Below, piece after piece: positions 16,159 to 24,756 of a stretch of DNA of 42,590 nucleotides. Position 1 is the stretch's first letter, and the number at the start of each line of letters is the position of its first letter. Source of the DNA: Acidobacteriota bacterium (GTDB lineage Bacteria > Acidobacteriota > Terriglobia > Bryobacterales > Bryobacteraceae). The stretch lies in assembly GCA_016201205.1 (NCBI GenBank), contig JACQDF010000157.1, positions 1 through 42,590 of the forward strand. Direction: 5' to 3'. The notes under the pieces were generated by a model, which did no database searches, was not told the origin of the DNA, and saw only the letters and a list, made by a program, of their open reading frames with translations. Position numbers and translations under genes: made by a program.

Positions 16159-16925
16159 GCGCATTCGTCGAGATCGAGGGAGTCTCGTATGCCTACAATG
16201 GCCGGCTGGTGCTCGACGCCGTGAGTGCATCGTTTGAAGCCGGCGAGCTGGCGGCGATCGTAGGGCCAAACGGAGCCGGCAAGTCCACGCTGCTCCAGAT
16301 CTGCACCGGGCTTCGTGCGCCGCTCAGTGGTGCTTGCCTCTACCAGGGCAGGGAAATCGGCCATTGGCCGCGGCGCACGTTCGCTCAGCAGGTGGCTTTC
16401 GTCCCGCAGACATTGCAGATGCCGTTTCCATTTACCGCGGAGCAAGTCGTGCTGATGGGCCGATCTCCGTTTGGGGACGGCTTGTTCGAATCGGCCGAGG
16501 ACATCGCCGCCGCCGAACAGGCGATGGCGGCCACCGATTGCCTCGGGTTCCGCGGCCGCGATTTTCGCGCTCTCAGCGGAGGCGAGCGCCAGCGGGTGAT
16601 TCTCGCCGCGGCGCTTGCTCAATCCCCGCGAGTGCTGCTGCTCGATGAGCCGACAACGTTCATGGACTTGAAACATCAGGTGGCGATCTACTCGCTGCTG
16701 GCCGGGTTGCGTGCACAAGGCATGCTCGTCATTGCCGTAACCCACGATGTGAATCTGGCGGCCGCCTACGCGGACCGCGTCCTCATGCTCAAGGACGGCC
16801 GCGTCGAGGCTTTCGGGCCGGCCCGTGACGTTCTTTGCGAGCAGAACATCCGGCGCGTGTTCGAAGTCGATTGCGCGCTGCTGCGGCAGCCGGATGGAGG
16901 AGTCTGGATTCGCTATGGCCGCTAG
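16155..16925 (+). CDS. btuD: Cobalamin ABC transporter ATPase (BtuD-like)
   Basis: 256 residues from the GTG at 16155, overlapping the btuF stop. All ABC motifs are present: Walker A GPNGAGKST (about 36-44), Q-loop QVAFVPQT, signature LSGGERQR, Walker B VLLLDEPT, and the switch histidine in VTHD. It belongs to the FecE/BtuD subfamily and powers corrinoid import through the neighbouring permease. Its last 11 bases overlap the permease start. Confidence 0.93.
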   Translation: MSAFVEIEGVSYAYNGRLVLDAVSASFEAGELAAIVGPNGAGKSTLLQICTGLRAPLSGACLYQGREIGHWPRRTFAQQVAFVPQTLQMPFPFTAEQVVLMGRSPFGDGLFESAEDIAAAEQAMAATDCLGFRGRDFRALSGGERQRVILAAALAQSPRVLLLDEPTTFMDLKHQVAIYSLLAGLRAQGMLVIAVTHDVNLAAAYADRVLMLKDGRVEAFGPARDVLCEQNIRRVFEVDCALLRQPDGGVWIRYGR

Positions 16926-17922
16926 CGCGCTCACGCCCGCCCGTTTTGCTCGCGTGCTCGGCGCCTGCCTGGCGATATGCGCGCTGGTATTGCTGGTGAC
17001 GCCTTTTATCGGCTCGGCGCACGTGGATTATCAGAAAGCCCTGGCCGGCGAGCCGCCGCATGCGCAGATCCTGTTCGAGGCCCGCCTGCCACGGGTGCTG
17101 CTGGCATCGCTGGTCGGAGGAGCGCTGGCAGTCGCCGGTGTCTTATTCCAGGCGCTGTTGCGCGATTCGCTTGCTGATCCTTACACGCTCGGTGTTTCCA
17201 GCGGCGCTTCGCTCGGCGCCGTCCTCGCAATCTGCCTGGGCTGGCGCGACACCGGCTCGATCCCGGCCATCTGGATCGCCGCTCTGGTCGGCGCCGCCGC
17301 CGCCCTGCTGGTGGTGATGGGCATGGCGTCCTTCGGCCGCCGGGTCTCTTCGTTTTCTCTGCTGATGTCCGGCGTCACGGTGAACAGCATTGTCATCGCT
17401 GTGATTCTGTTGCTCCAGAACGTCGCCACTTTCGCCCAGTCGTTTGCGATCATACGGTGGTTGATGGGCGGGATCGATGCAGTCGAGTATCGGACCATCG
17501 CCGCGCTGGCCGCGATCCTGGCTCCGGTGCTCGTGTACCTGGTATGGAGCGCGCGAAGCTGGAATCTGATGGCGGCGGGCGAGGAATGGGCGGCCACCCG
17601 CGGAGTCGCCACCACGAAGCTGATGTGGAGCGGCTTGCTGGCCGGGTCGCTCATAACAGGATCGGTCACCGCGATCACCGGACCGATCGGCTTTCTCGGG
17701 CTGATTGTGCCGCATGCACTGCGGCTGCGTCTGGGCGCGGATCACCGCGTGCTGATTCCCGCTTCGTTTTTCATCGGCGCAGCCTTTCTCGCCATCTGCG
17801 ACACGGTGGCGCGGACCGCGCTTGCCCCCGCCGATATCCCGGTGGGCGTCATGACGGCGATGCTCGGAGGGCCGTTTTTCCTATGGCTGCTGCGCCACCG
17901 CCAGAAGAGGTACTGGTCATGA
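16915..17922 (+). CDS. btuC: Cobalamin ABC transporter permease (BtuC-like, FecCD family)
   Basis: 335 residues, FecCD family. Membrane helices are visible throughout, with the family motifs RLPRVLLASLVGGALAVAG (about 47-65), RDSLADPYTLGVSSGASLGA, GVTVNSI, the cytoplasmic coupling region RGVATTKLM, and GPIGFLGLIVPHALR near 260. BtuC works as a dimer with BtuD. The start at 16915 overlaps btuD by 11 bp; the stop overlaps cobU by ATGA. Confidence 0.92.
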   Translation: MAASALTPARFARVLGACLAICALVLLVTPFIGSAHVDYQKALAGEPPHAQILFEARLPRVLLASLVGGALAVAGVLFQALLRDSLADPYTLGVSSGASLGAVLAICLGWRDTGSIPAIWIAALVGAAAALLVVMGMASFGRRVSSFSLLMSGVTVNSIVIAVILLLQNVATFAQSFAIIRWLMGGIDAVEYRTIAALAAILAPVLVYLVWSARSWNLMAAGEEWAATRGVATTKLMWSGLLAGSLITGSVTAITGPIGFLGLIVPHALRLRLGADHRVLIPASFFIGAAFLAICDTVARTALAPADIPVGVMTAMLGGPFFLWLLRHRQKRYWS

Positions 17923-18419
17923 TTCTGGTGGGCGGCGGCAGCCGTAGCGGCAAAACGCGCTTTGCTTTGCAGCTTGCGCGTGAGTGCGGCCGCCGGCTGG
18001 CGTATGTCGCCACCGCCGAGCTTCTCGATCAGGAAATGCGTGAGCGAGCCTTCGCGCACCGCGCCGAGCGAGGCGACGCCTTCACTACCATCGAAGAGCC
18101 CCGTGAGCTGCCCGGAGTGATCCGGGATGCGGATTTCGACGCGATCGTCGTGGATTGCCTCACCATCTGGGTCAGCAATCTTCTGCATGCCGGCGCCGGC
18201 GACGTGCAGTCGTGCGGCCGGAGCCTGGTGGAGGCAGCCGCCGCTTGTCCGGCTCGCGTCATCCTCGTCACCAATGAAGTCGGCTGCGGCATCGTGCCGG
18301 ACAATGAGCTGGCCCGGCGATTCCGCGATGAGGCCGGCTGGATGAATCAGATGCTGGCAAGCCGGGCGGAGCAGGTCTGGTGGCTGGTGTTCGGCTGCCC
18401 GCTGAAGGTGAAAGGATGA
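17919..18419 (+). CDS. cobU: Adenosylcobinamide kinase / guanylyltransferase
   Basis: 166 residues. CobU phosphorylates adenosylcobinamide and then transfers GMP to give AdoCbi-GDP. Motifs: P-loop GGGSRSGKTRFA (about 5-16), YVATAELLDQEM, HRAERGDAF with the guanylylated histidine region (normally H46), VVDCLTIWVSNLL, and VTNEVGCGIVPDNELARRFRD. Length is slightly short of the usual 180 but complete. It overlaps btuC upstream and cobS downstream by ATGA, showing tight coupling. Confidence 0.94.
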   Translation: MILVGGGSRSGKTRFALQLARECGRRLAYVATAELLDQEMRERAFAHRAERGDAFTTIEEPRELPGVIRDADFDAIVVDCLTIWVSNLLHAGAGDVQSCGRSLVEAAAACPARVILVTNEVGCGIVPDNELARRFRDEAGWMNQMLASRAEQVWWLVFGCPLKVKG

Positions 18420-19141
18420 GGCGGCTCATCGGTGCGATTCATTTTCTGACGATTCTTCCGCTCGGTGCGAAAGGCGCCCAGCCGGGAGAGGCGGCCGTGT
18501 TCTTTCCACTCGTCGGCGCCGCGATGGGATGGCTGGGCGCGCGCTGGTTCGGCTTCCTCGAGGGGTGGCTGGGCGCTTCGGTCGCCGCGCTGCTGATTCT
18601 TGCTTTCTGGACGCTGCTGACCGGCGGATTGCACGAAGACGGCCTGGCGGACGTGGCGGACGCGATTCGTGCGAACCGCAGCCGCGAGCGGATGCTCGCC
18701 ATCCTGAAAGACAGCCGCATTGGCGCCTTCGGGACGATGGCTCTGATCCTGGCGCTGGCGTTGCGATGGCAGGCGATGCTGCGAATGCCGTCGAATCCAG
18801 CGGCCGAATTGACCGCCTGTCTTGCACTGTCCCGCGCTGCGATGGTGGCGCAAGCCTGGTTATCCCGGCCCGCGGGCGGCGGCCTCGGCGCGGAATTCGC
18901 CGCTCGGCTGACCACGCCGGCGGCGTTTCTGGCGATGGCGCAAGGAGCCGCCGCGGCGTTCCTGCCGGGATGGCGAGCAGCGATCGTGCTGCTCGCCGGA
19001 GCTGTCTTTGCCGTGTGGCTTCTCAACCGCTGGTTTGACGCGCGGCTTGGCGGCGTCAACGGGGACTGCCTCGGCGCCACTTCGGTCGTCACCGAAACAT
19101 TACTGATGGTTCTCGTTTCATGCCGAAACTGTTTCTGGTAA
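18416..19141 (+). CDS. cobS: Adenosylcobinamide-GDP ribazoletransferase
   Basis: 241 residues, polytopic membrane protein. CobS joins AdoCbi-GDP and alpha-ribazole (phosphate), the final assembly step at the inner membrane. Signature GGLHEDGLADVADA (about 73-86) is the metal/nucleotide site; GGVNGDCLGA near 207-216 is the second conserved motif (usually GGxTGDxxGA). The gene begins inside the cobU stop and its last 22 bp overlap cobC. Confidence 0.93.
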   Translation: MRRLIGAIHFLTILPLGAKGAQPGEAAVFFPLVGAAMGWLGARWFGFLEGWLGASVAALLILAFWTLLTGGLHEDGLADVADAIRANRSRERMLAILKDSRIGAFGTMALILALALRWQAMLRMPSNPAAELTACLALSRAAMVAQAWLSRPAGGGLGAEFAARLTTPAAFLAMAQGAAAAFLPGWRAAIVLLAGAVFAVWLLNRWFDARLGGVNGDCLGATSVVTETLLMVLVSCRNCFW

Positions 19142-19638
19142 GACACGCCGAACCCGAGCTCACCGGAATCCTGCTGGGACGGCTGGATCCCGGCCTCAGC
19201 CCCGCGGGCCACGAAAGCGCCCGCCGTGCGCTGGAAAGCATGAATGCCGCAATCGCCTATGCCAGCCCTTTGCGGCGCGCGCAGCAGACGGCGGCCTACC
19301 TGCCCGCATCCATCGAACGCATCACGCTTTCCGAACTGGCGGAAATCAGCCTCGGCGAGTGGCAAGGTCTGAGCTGGGAAGAAGTCACTGCCGCCTGGCC
19401 TGAGCTGGCGCGGAAGAAGATGGAGGGCTGGCACGCTGCGCCCGCTCCCGGCGGGGAAACGTGGCGCCAGGTCGCCGAGCGCGCCGCCGCTGCTCTGGGC
19501 CGCATTCGCAGCGGCCCATTGCCAGCGATCGTTGTCGCACACCAGGGCATTCACTCGGCGATTGCGTCCTGCCTTGACGGCTCTGACCCGCATGCATTCA
19601 ACCAGGCCTATTGCCAGATCCTCAGCTATGATCTCTGA
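19120..19638 (+). CDS. cobC: Alpha-ribazole phosphatase (histidine phosphatase family)
   Basis: 172 residues. LVRHAEPE at residues 6-13 holds the catalytic RHA/G motif, with ASPLRRAQQTA near 47-57, EISLGEWQGLSWEEV, and the second catalytic histidine in VVAHQG near 144. CobC removes phosphate from alpha-ribazole-5'-phosphate or adenosylcobalamin-5'-phosphate. On sequence alone it could be a general phosphoglycerate-mutase-like phosphatase; its position between cobS and cobT makes CobC the best call. Confidence 0.88.
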   Translation: MPKLFLVRHAEPELTGILLGRLDPGLSPAGHESARRALESMNAAIAYASPLRRAQQTAAYLPASIERITLSELAEISLGEWQGLSWEEVTAAWPELARKKMEGWHAAPAPGGETWRQVAERAAAALGRIRSGPLPAIVVAHQGIHSAIASCLDGSDPHAFNQAYCQILSYDL

Positions 19639-20611
19639 CCTTGTCCAGAAGCGTCTTGATTCGCTCACCAAGCCGCCCGGCAGCCTCGGCCGCATGGAAG
19701 AACTTATCGTTCGCTACGCTCAGATTCGCGGCGCTGAGCCGCCGCGGCAGTTACGCGCGACGGCGTATGTCTTCTGCGCGGATCACGGCGTGGTGGCCGA
19801 AGGCGTCAGCGCCTGGCCAGGCGAAGTCACCCGCCAGATGGCGCTCAACTTTGTCTCCGGCGGCGCCGCCATCAATGTCCTTTGCCGCCAGGCAGGCATT
19901 GATCCGTTCATCGTCGACATGGGCGTGCTCGGCGGCCCCGTGCCCGGCGCTCTGAATCGCAGGATCGCACCTGGTACGCGCAACTTCGCTCGAGAACCCG
20001 CCATGACGGCTGAGCAGGCGCTCGGTGCGATCGAAACCGGCAGGCAACTTGCCAGCCGGGACCACGACTTGATTCTCTGCGGCGACATGGGGATTGGAAA
20101 CACCACAGCCGCCACCGCGCTGTTGTGCGCCTATGCCGGTTGCGATCCAGCCGAAGTCACCGGCGCCGGCGCAGGCCTCGATGACGCCGGCATCCGCCAC
20201 AAGAGCGAAGTCATCCGCCGTGCCCTGGCGCTGCATCCTTCGCGCGAGCCGCTGGATGTGGCCGCCTGCTTCGGCGGCTTCGAGATTCTCGCCATCGCCG
20301 GTTTGATTCTTGGATCTGCGTCCGTGCGGGTGCCCGTGGTGATGGATGGCTTCATCACCTGCTCGGCGGCGCTGATCGTAAAGGCGCTCGAGCCGGCCGC
20401 TCTGGACGCCGTGCTTTACTCGCACCGCTCAGCCGAGCGCGGCCACCGCGTGATGCTCGAATTCCTCGGCGCGCGGCCGCTGCTCGATCTCGACTTGCGG
20501 CTGGGCGAAGGAAGCGGCGCCGTGCTGGCGCTGCTGCTGATCCAGGCGGCGTTCCGGCTGTACCACGAGATGGCCACGTTTGACCAGGCCAGCGTTTCCA
20601 GGAACGATTGA
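19628..20611 (+). CDS. cobT: Nicotinate-nucleotide-dimethylbenzimidazole phosphoribosyltransferase
   Basis: 327 residues from the ATG at 19628 (overlapping cobC by 11 bp). CobT makes alpha-ribazole phosphate from a lower-ligand base and nicotinate mononucleotide. Motifs: LTKPPGSLGRMEE at 13-25, VFCADHGVVAEGVSAWP, GDMGIGNTT, GAGAGLDDAGIRHK, and the catalytic glutamate in LGEGSGA near 298-304. It is the last gene of the operon and converges with the serine hydrolase gene after 19 bp; no terminator hairpin is visible in that gap. Confidence 0.95.
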   Translation: MISDLVQKRLDSLTKPPGSLGRMEELIVRYAQIRGAEPPRQLRATAYVFCADHGVVAEGVSAWPGEVTRQMALNFVSGGAAINVLCRQAGIDPFIVDMGVLGGPVPGALNRRIAPGTRNFAREPAMTAEQALGAIETGRQLASRDHDLILCGDMGIGNTTAATALLCAYAGCDPAEVTGAGAGLDDAGIRHKSEVIRRALALHPSREPLDVAACFGGFEILAIAGLILGSASVRVPVVMDGFITCSAALIVKALEPAALDAVLYSHRSAERGHRVMLEFLGARPLLDLDLRLGEGSGAVLALLLIQAAFRLYHEMATFDQASVSRND

Positions 20612-20630
20612 AGAAACACGGCGCTCCCGC

Positions 20631-21986
20631 TCATTCCACTCTCTTCGCAGTCATGCTCCGCCCGCTCTGGTTCAAGATCAGCTCCGTCGCCTTTCCAGTT
20701 GCGTCCTTCACAAAGGTGATCTGCGCATCCACCACCTTCACGAAAAACTTCGCTTCCGACTCGGGATAGATCTCCACTTGCGGCTGGCCCGTCACCTGCG
20801 TCAAAAAGCGGGCACCCTCGCGCGATACCGTCATCACCACGTTCGGCGCCAGCTCGTACTTGCCGGTGTAGCTGTCAAACACCGCCGGGTTCAGCGAAAT
20901 CACCTTGCGAAGCTGCGGCAGATCGTATTTCTCTCCATGAGAGATCGCGCCCAGATCCCTCGCGACGCGGCCGGCGTTGGACTCCTGAACGTTGCTCAGC
21001 ACGATCACCACGGAGTTCTCCGCGCGCGCCCGCCCGATGAATGTCGAGAACCCGTTGATGCCGCCGCCGTGCCCGATGACCGCGCGCCCGAACTCCTCGG
21101 TGACGCTCCAGCCATAGCCGTAACCGTTCTTCACCGGCGTAAACATGCGCTCGAGCACCGCCTGCGGCAGCACCTTGTCCGTATACAGCGCCCGGTCCCA
21201 CAGATACAGATCATCGATGGTCGAATACAGCGCTCCGGCCGAGTAGGGAAGCGTCATGTCGAGATAGGCCGCGTTCACCCAGCCCCTTGAGCCTCTCGAA
21301 TAACCGGCGGCGCGGTTCGCCAGGATCGTCTCCCAGTGGTCATAGCCCGTGTTCTTCATCTCCAGCGGCTCGAAGATGTTCCTGCGGATGAACTCTTCGT
21401 ACTTCTCACCGGAAACGCGCTCGATGATGTCGCCCAGCAGCACGTAGCCCGAATTGCTGTACTTCCAGCTCGACCCGGGCTCGAATTCCAGCGGCTTGTC
21501 CCGGAACCCGGCAATCAGTTCCGGCAGGGGATGCGGCTTGAACATGTTCTTGAGGTAGCCGGGGTCATTGGTATAGCTCGGAACTCCACCCGTGTGCGAC
21601 AGCAGGTGACGCACCGTCACCTTCTTCCAATGATCCGGCGCATTCGGGAAGTGCTTGTCGATGGCATCCTCGACGCTGAGCTTGCCGCGCTGCTCGAGAA
21701 GCATGATCGCCGTCGCGGTGAACTGCTTGGTGATCGAGCCCAGCCGGAATTTCGTTTCCGGCGCGTTGGCCACATTCAGCTCGCGGTTGGCCAATCCGAC
21801 GCCACGGCGGAGCCAGACCTTGCCTTCCTGCACGTAGAGGACGGAGCCGCTGAAGCCGTTGATCTTTTCCTGCGCCTGAAGGTATTCGGCGGCTTTGATG
21901 TTGAAGGTTTCCTGCGGAACGGTGGCCGCCCCGGCGGCCAGGCTCACCAGCAGGCTGATCAGAAGGCATCGTCGAAGCAGGATCAT
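20631..21986 (-). CDS. Secreted serine hydrolase, class C beta-lactamase fold
   Basis: 451 residues from the ATG at 21986, which opens a signal peptide (MILLRRCLLISLLVSLAAGAA). The penicillin-binding/beta-lactamase class C triad is complete: SITK near residue 84 (SxxK), YSN in KYSNSGYVLLG near 172, and HGGG in VIGHGGGING near 312. A C-terminal beta-rich domain (from FDSYTGKYELAP) resembles the DUF3471-type extension found on many such esterases/peptidases. Likely a periplasmic esterase or D-amino peptidase rather than a resistance enzyme. Divergent from the next gene across only 22 bp. Confidence 0.9.
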   Translation of the reverse strand: MILLRRCLLISLLVSLAAGAATVPQETFNIKAAEYLQAQEKINGFSGSVLYVQEGKVWLRRGVGLANRELNVANAPETKFRLGSITKQFTATAIMLLEQRGKLSVEDAIDKHFPNAPDHWKKVTVRHLLSHTGGVPSYTNDPGYLKNMFKPHPLPELIAGFRDKPLEFEPGSSWKYSNSGYVLLGDIIERVSGEKYEEFIRRNIFEPLEMKNTGYDHWETILANRAAGYSRGSRGWVNAAYLDMTLPYSAGALYSTIDDLYLWDRALYTDKVLPQAVLERMFTPVKNGYGYGWSVTEEFGRAVIGHGGGINGFSTFIGRARAENSVVIVLSNVQESNAGRVARDLGAISHGEKYDLPQLRKVISLNPAVFDSYTGKYELAPNVVMTVSREGARFLTQVTGQPQVEIYPESEAKFFVKVVDAQITFVKDATGKATELILNQSGRSMTAKRVE

Positions 21987-21992
21987 ACAAAA

Positions 21993-22000
21993 AGGATAAT
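21993..22000. promoter_or_regulatory. Overlapping divergent -10 boxes
   Basis: The 22-bp gap between two divergent ATGs holds GATAAT (21995-22000, forward) and TATCCT (21998-21993, reverse). They lie 8 and 6 nt from their start codons, so both transcripts could be leaderless. No clear -35 boxes are visible. Confidence 0.35.
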
Positions 22001-22008
22001 CTAAGACC

Positions 22009-23160
22009 ATGCTCATCCCGCTGCTGGTTCTGTTTACTTCCGCGGCCGCCGAAAACTGGCCGGCATGGCGCGGCCCGGATGGAAGAGGAATCTCGACGGA
22101 CCGTGGCGCCCCGGTCCGGTGGTCGAAGACGGAGAACGTGCGCTGGCGGATCGAATTGCCCGAGCCCGGCAATTCAACCCCGATCGTATGGGGCAACTCG
22201 ATCTTTGTGACACAAGCCAGGAAGGCCGCCGGCGAGCGCCTGCTGCTGTGCTTCGACAGCGCGACAGGCAAACTCATGTGGGAGGCCGCCGTGCCCTACA
22301 GCGCGGACGAGCCCACGCATCCGACGAACCCGTACGCCTCCGCGTCCGCCGTCACCGATGGCGAACGCGTCATTGCGTGGTTCGGCTCGGCGGGTCTCCA
22401 CGCCTTCGACAGGAACGGCAAGCTTCTCTGGAAGCGCGACCTTGGCCGCCAGCGCCACACCTGGGGCTACGCCAGCTCGCCGCTGATTCACGGCGACCGC
22501 CTCTTTCTGAACTTCGGCCCCGGCGACCGCGCGTTTCTGCTCGCACTCGATAAGAAAACCGGAAAGACGCTCTGGCAGGTCGACGTGCCCCCAGGTGAGG
22601 GCGCCGCGTTCAACCAGTGGAAGCCCGAGGATATGTACGGCTCCTGGAGCACGCCCGTCCTTGCAGGCGGTGAGCTGATTCTCATGCATCCCAGGAGAAT
22701 GGCGGCTTACGATCCCGCTTCCGGGAAAGTGCTCTGGTCCAGCGACGGGCTGGGTGACCTCATCTATCCGTCGCCCGTCGCCGCCGAAACCGCGAAGGGC
22801 GACCACGTGATCATCGCGGCGAGCGGATTTCAGGGCCCGGCCATGGTGGTGAAACCCGGCGGAGAGCGCCTCTGGCACTGGCCGAAAACCAAGGCCTTCA
22901 TCGGTTCCGCCGTCGTCAAGGACGGATTCCTCTACTGGATCGACATCGGCGGCGTGGCCCAATGCGTCAACGTGTCCAACGGCGAAGTGATGTGGACCCA
23001 GCGGCTGCCGGGCGCCGGAGAGGACAACGGGCGTGGGCTTAGCCCGCATCAGACTGCCGCGCAAGACCGGCGTGATTGTGGATGCCAAGGGCGGTATCGG
23101 CTCCATCAATGCCCATGGCCTCGTCAAGAAAGGCGACCGTTACTACAACGAAGCCTATGA
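22009..23160 (+). pseudogene. PQQ-binding-like beta-propeller protein, 3' end replaced
   Basis: The first about 340 residues are a normal secreted PQQ/quinoprotein-like propeller: short signal peptide, WPAWRGPDGRGIS, then blades containing GKLMWEAAVPY, GKLLWKRDLG, GKTLWQVDVP and GKVLWSSDG. The last recognisable blade is GEVMWTQRLPG near 22990-23020. After about 23025 the frame reads unrelated sequence and ends at 23160, while the final blades (about 80-90 residues) are missing. A different frame then carries the end of another gene. A deletion joining two genes explains this. If translated, the propeller would be open and probably unstable. Confidence 0.75.
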
Positions 23161-23230
23161 CCCGGGCAAGCCTGCGGTCCGTGTCGAGGTGCGCGGAGGC
23201 ATCGGAGAGATCTCGTTGCGTGTCGAGTAG
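23033..23230 (+). pseudogene. C-terminal remnant of a DUF4097/toastrack-like protein
   Basis: A frame ending at 23230 encodes LPRKTGVIVDAKGGIGSINAHGL and [17 protein letters not shown], the regular beta pattern of DUF4097/toastrack proteins at their C-terminus. The N-terminal part is absent; it is joined to the truncated PQQ-propeller gene. The join carries GGGCTTAGCCC (23037-23047), a short palindrome resembling pieces of the type-2 repeat. Confidence 0.55.
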
Positions 23231-23256
23231 AATCGGGTTGTAGGCTTACTATCGCT

Positions 23257-24756
23257 ATGCCTGAACCTCTCTCCGATATCGGCTTGGCCGGCCTGGCCGT
23301 CATGGGCCAAAACCTTGCTTTGAACATGGCGGATCACGGTTTCCGTGTCAGCGTCTACAACCGCACTCGCGAGACGATGGAGAAATTCGTCTCCGAGAAC
23401 CCCTCCACGCCCGGAGGGCTGCGGGGTGAAGCAACCCTTGAAGCTTTTGTTGGTTCCCTGAAGCGTCCACGCAAGATCGTCATCATGGTGAAGGCCGGCG
23501 GGCCCACCGACGCAGTCATCGGCAGTCTGGCGCCGCTGCTCGATGCCGGTGATATTTTGATCGACGGCGGCAACGCCCACTGGCTGGACACCATCCGGCG
23601 GGAGCGGGATCTGAAGGCGAAAGGCCTTCGCTTTGTCGGCTCCGGCGTCTCCGGCGGCGAGGAAGGCGCGCGCTTCGGCCCATCCCTGATGCCCGGAGGC
23701 GAGTTCGCCGCCTGGAAAGAGATCGAGCCGGTCTGGAGGGCGATTGCCGCCAAAGTCGATGAAACCACCGGCAAGCCGCTGACCGACGCCGGGCCCGGCC
23801 AGCCGGTGAAAGGCGGCGTCCCCTGCACTACGTACATTGGACCGGACGGCGCCGGCCACTACGTCAAAATGGTGCACAACGGGATCGAATACGGCGACAT
23901 GCAGATGATTTGCGAGGCCTACGCCTTGCTGACCGGCATGCTCGACTTTTCCGAGGAGCAGGCAGGCGATGTGTTCGCTGAGTGGAACCGCGGCCTGCTT
24001 GACAGCTTTCTCATCGAGATCACCGCCGACATCCTGCATCAGAAGGACCCTGTAACCGGCAAACCGTTTGTCGGCGTGGTGCTGGACACGGCGGGGCAGA
24101 AAGGCACTGGCAAATGGACGTCGGTAAACGCGCTGGATCTGGGCACGCCGGCGCCGACCGTCGCCGAGGCTGTCTTTGCGCGTTATCTGAGCGCAATTAA
24201 GCCAGAGCGAGTCGCTGCATCGAAGCGGTTGTGCGGCCCCGCCCTCTCGTACTCGGGCGATGGCACGGCGTTTGTGCAGGCCATCCACGATGCGCTGTAT
24301 TGCTCGAAGATCTGCGCCTACGCGCAGGGCTTTCAACTGATGCGTGCGGCGCAGGCGGAATACAACTGGAAGCTGCCCTTCGGCGAAATCGCGAGCATCT
24401 TTCGCGGCGGTTGCATTATCCGCGCTCGCTTTCTGCAAAAGATCACCGAAGCGTACCAGCGGACCGCGGAGTTGCCGAACCTGCTGCTGGATCCGTATTT
24501 CAAAGGCGAGATCGACCGCTGCCAGTCGAACTGGCGCAAGGTGATCGCGGCGGCGGCCGAGAACGGGATTCCGGCGCCCACCTTCTACTCCGCTCTGGCG
24601 TATTATGACGGCTACCGCAGCGAGCGGTTGCCGGCGAACCTGTTGCAGGCGCAGCGGGATTACTTTGGCGCCCATACCTATGAACGAATCGATCAGCCGA
24701 GGGGCAAGTTTTTCCATCTGGACTGGCCGGATCCGGCGCGCCCGCAAATCGGCTAG
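23257..24756 (+). CDS. gnd: 6-phosphogluconate dehydrogenase, decarboxylating
   Basis: 499 residues. It converts 6-phosphogluconate to ribulose 5-phosphate and CO2 with NADP+ in the pentose phosphate pathway. Motifs: nucleotide-binding [17 protein letters not shown] (about 9-25) followed by VYNRT, which favours [12 protein letters not shown]; substrate-binding [20 protein letters not shown]; and catalytic Lys in [13 protein letters not shown] near 205-217. Length is slightly above the usual 470-480. The TAG stop lies in CTAG, which also gives the reverse-strand frame its stop. A type-2 repeat begins 4 bp later. Confidence 0.95.
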   Translation: MPEPLSDIGLAGLAVMGQNLALNMADHGFRVSVYNRTRETMEKFVSENPSTPGGLRGEATLEAFVGSLKRPRKIVIMVKAGGPTDAVIGSLAPLLDAGDILIDGGNAHWLDTIRRERDLKAKGLRFVGSGVSGGEEGARFGPSLMPGGEFAAWKEIEPVWRAIAAKVDETTGKPLTDAGPGQPVKGGVPCTTYIGPDGAGHYVKMVHNGIEYGDMQMICEAYALLTGMLDFSEEQAGDVFAEWNRGLLDSFLIEITADILHQKDPVTGKPFVGVVLDTAGQKGTGKWTSVNALDLGTPAPTVAEAVFARYLSAIKPERVAASKRLCGPALSYSGDGTAFVQAIHDALYCSKICAYAQGFQLMRAAQAEYNWKLPFGEIASIFRGGCIIRARFLQKITEAYQRTAELPNLLLDPYFKGEIDRCQSNWRKVIAAAAENGIPAPTFYSALAYYDGYRSERLPANLLQAQRDYFGAHTYERIDQPRGKFFHLDWPDPARPQIG

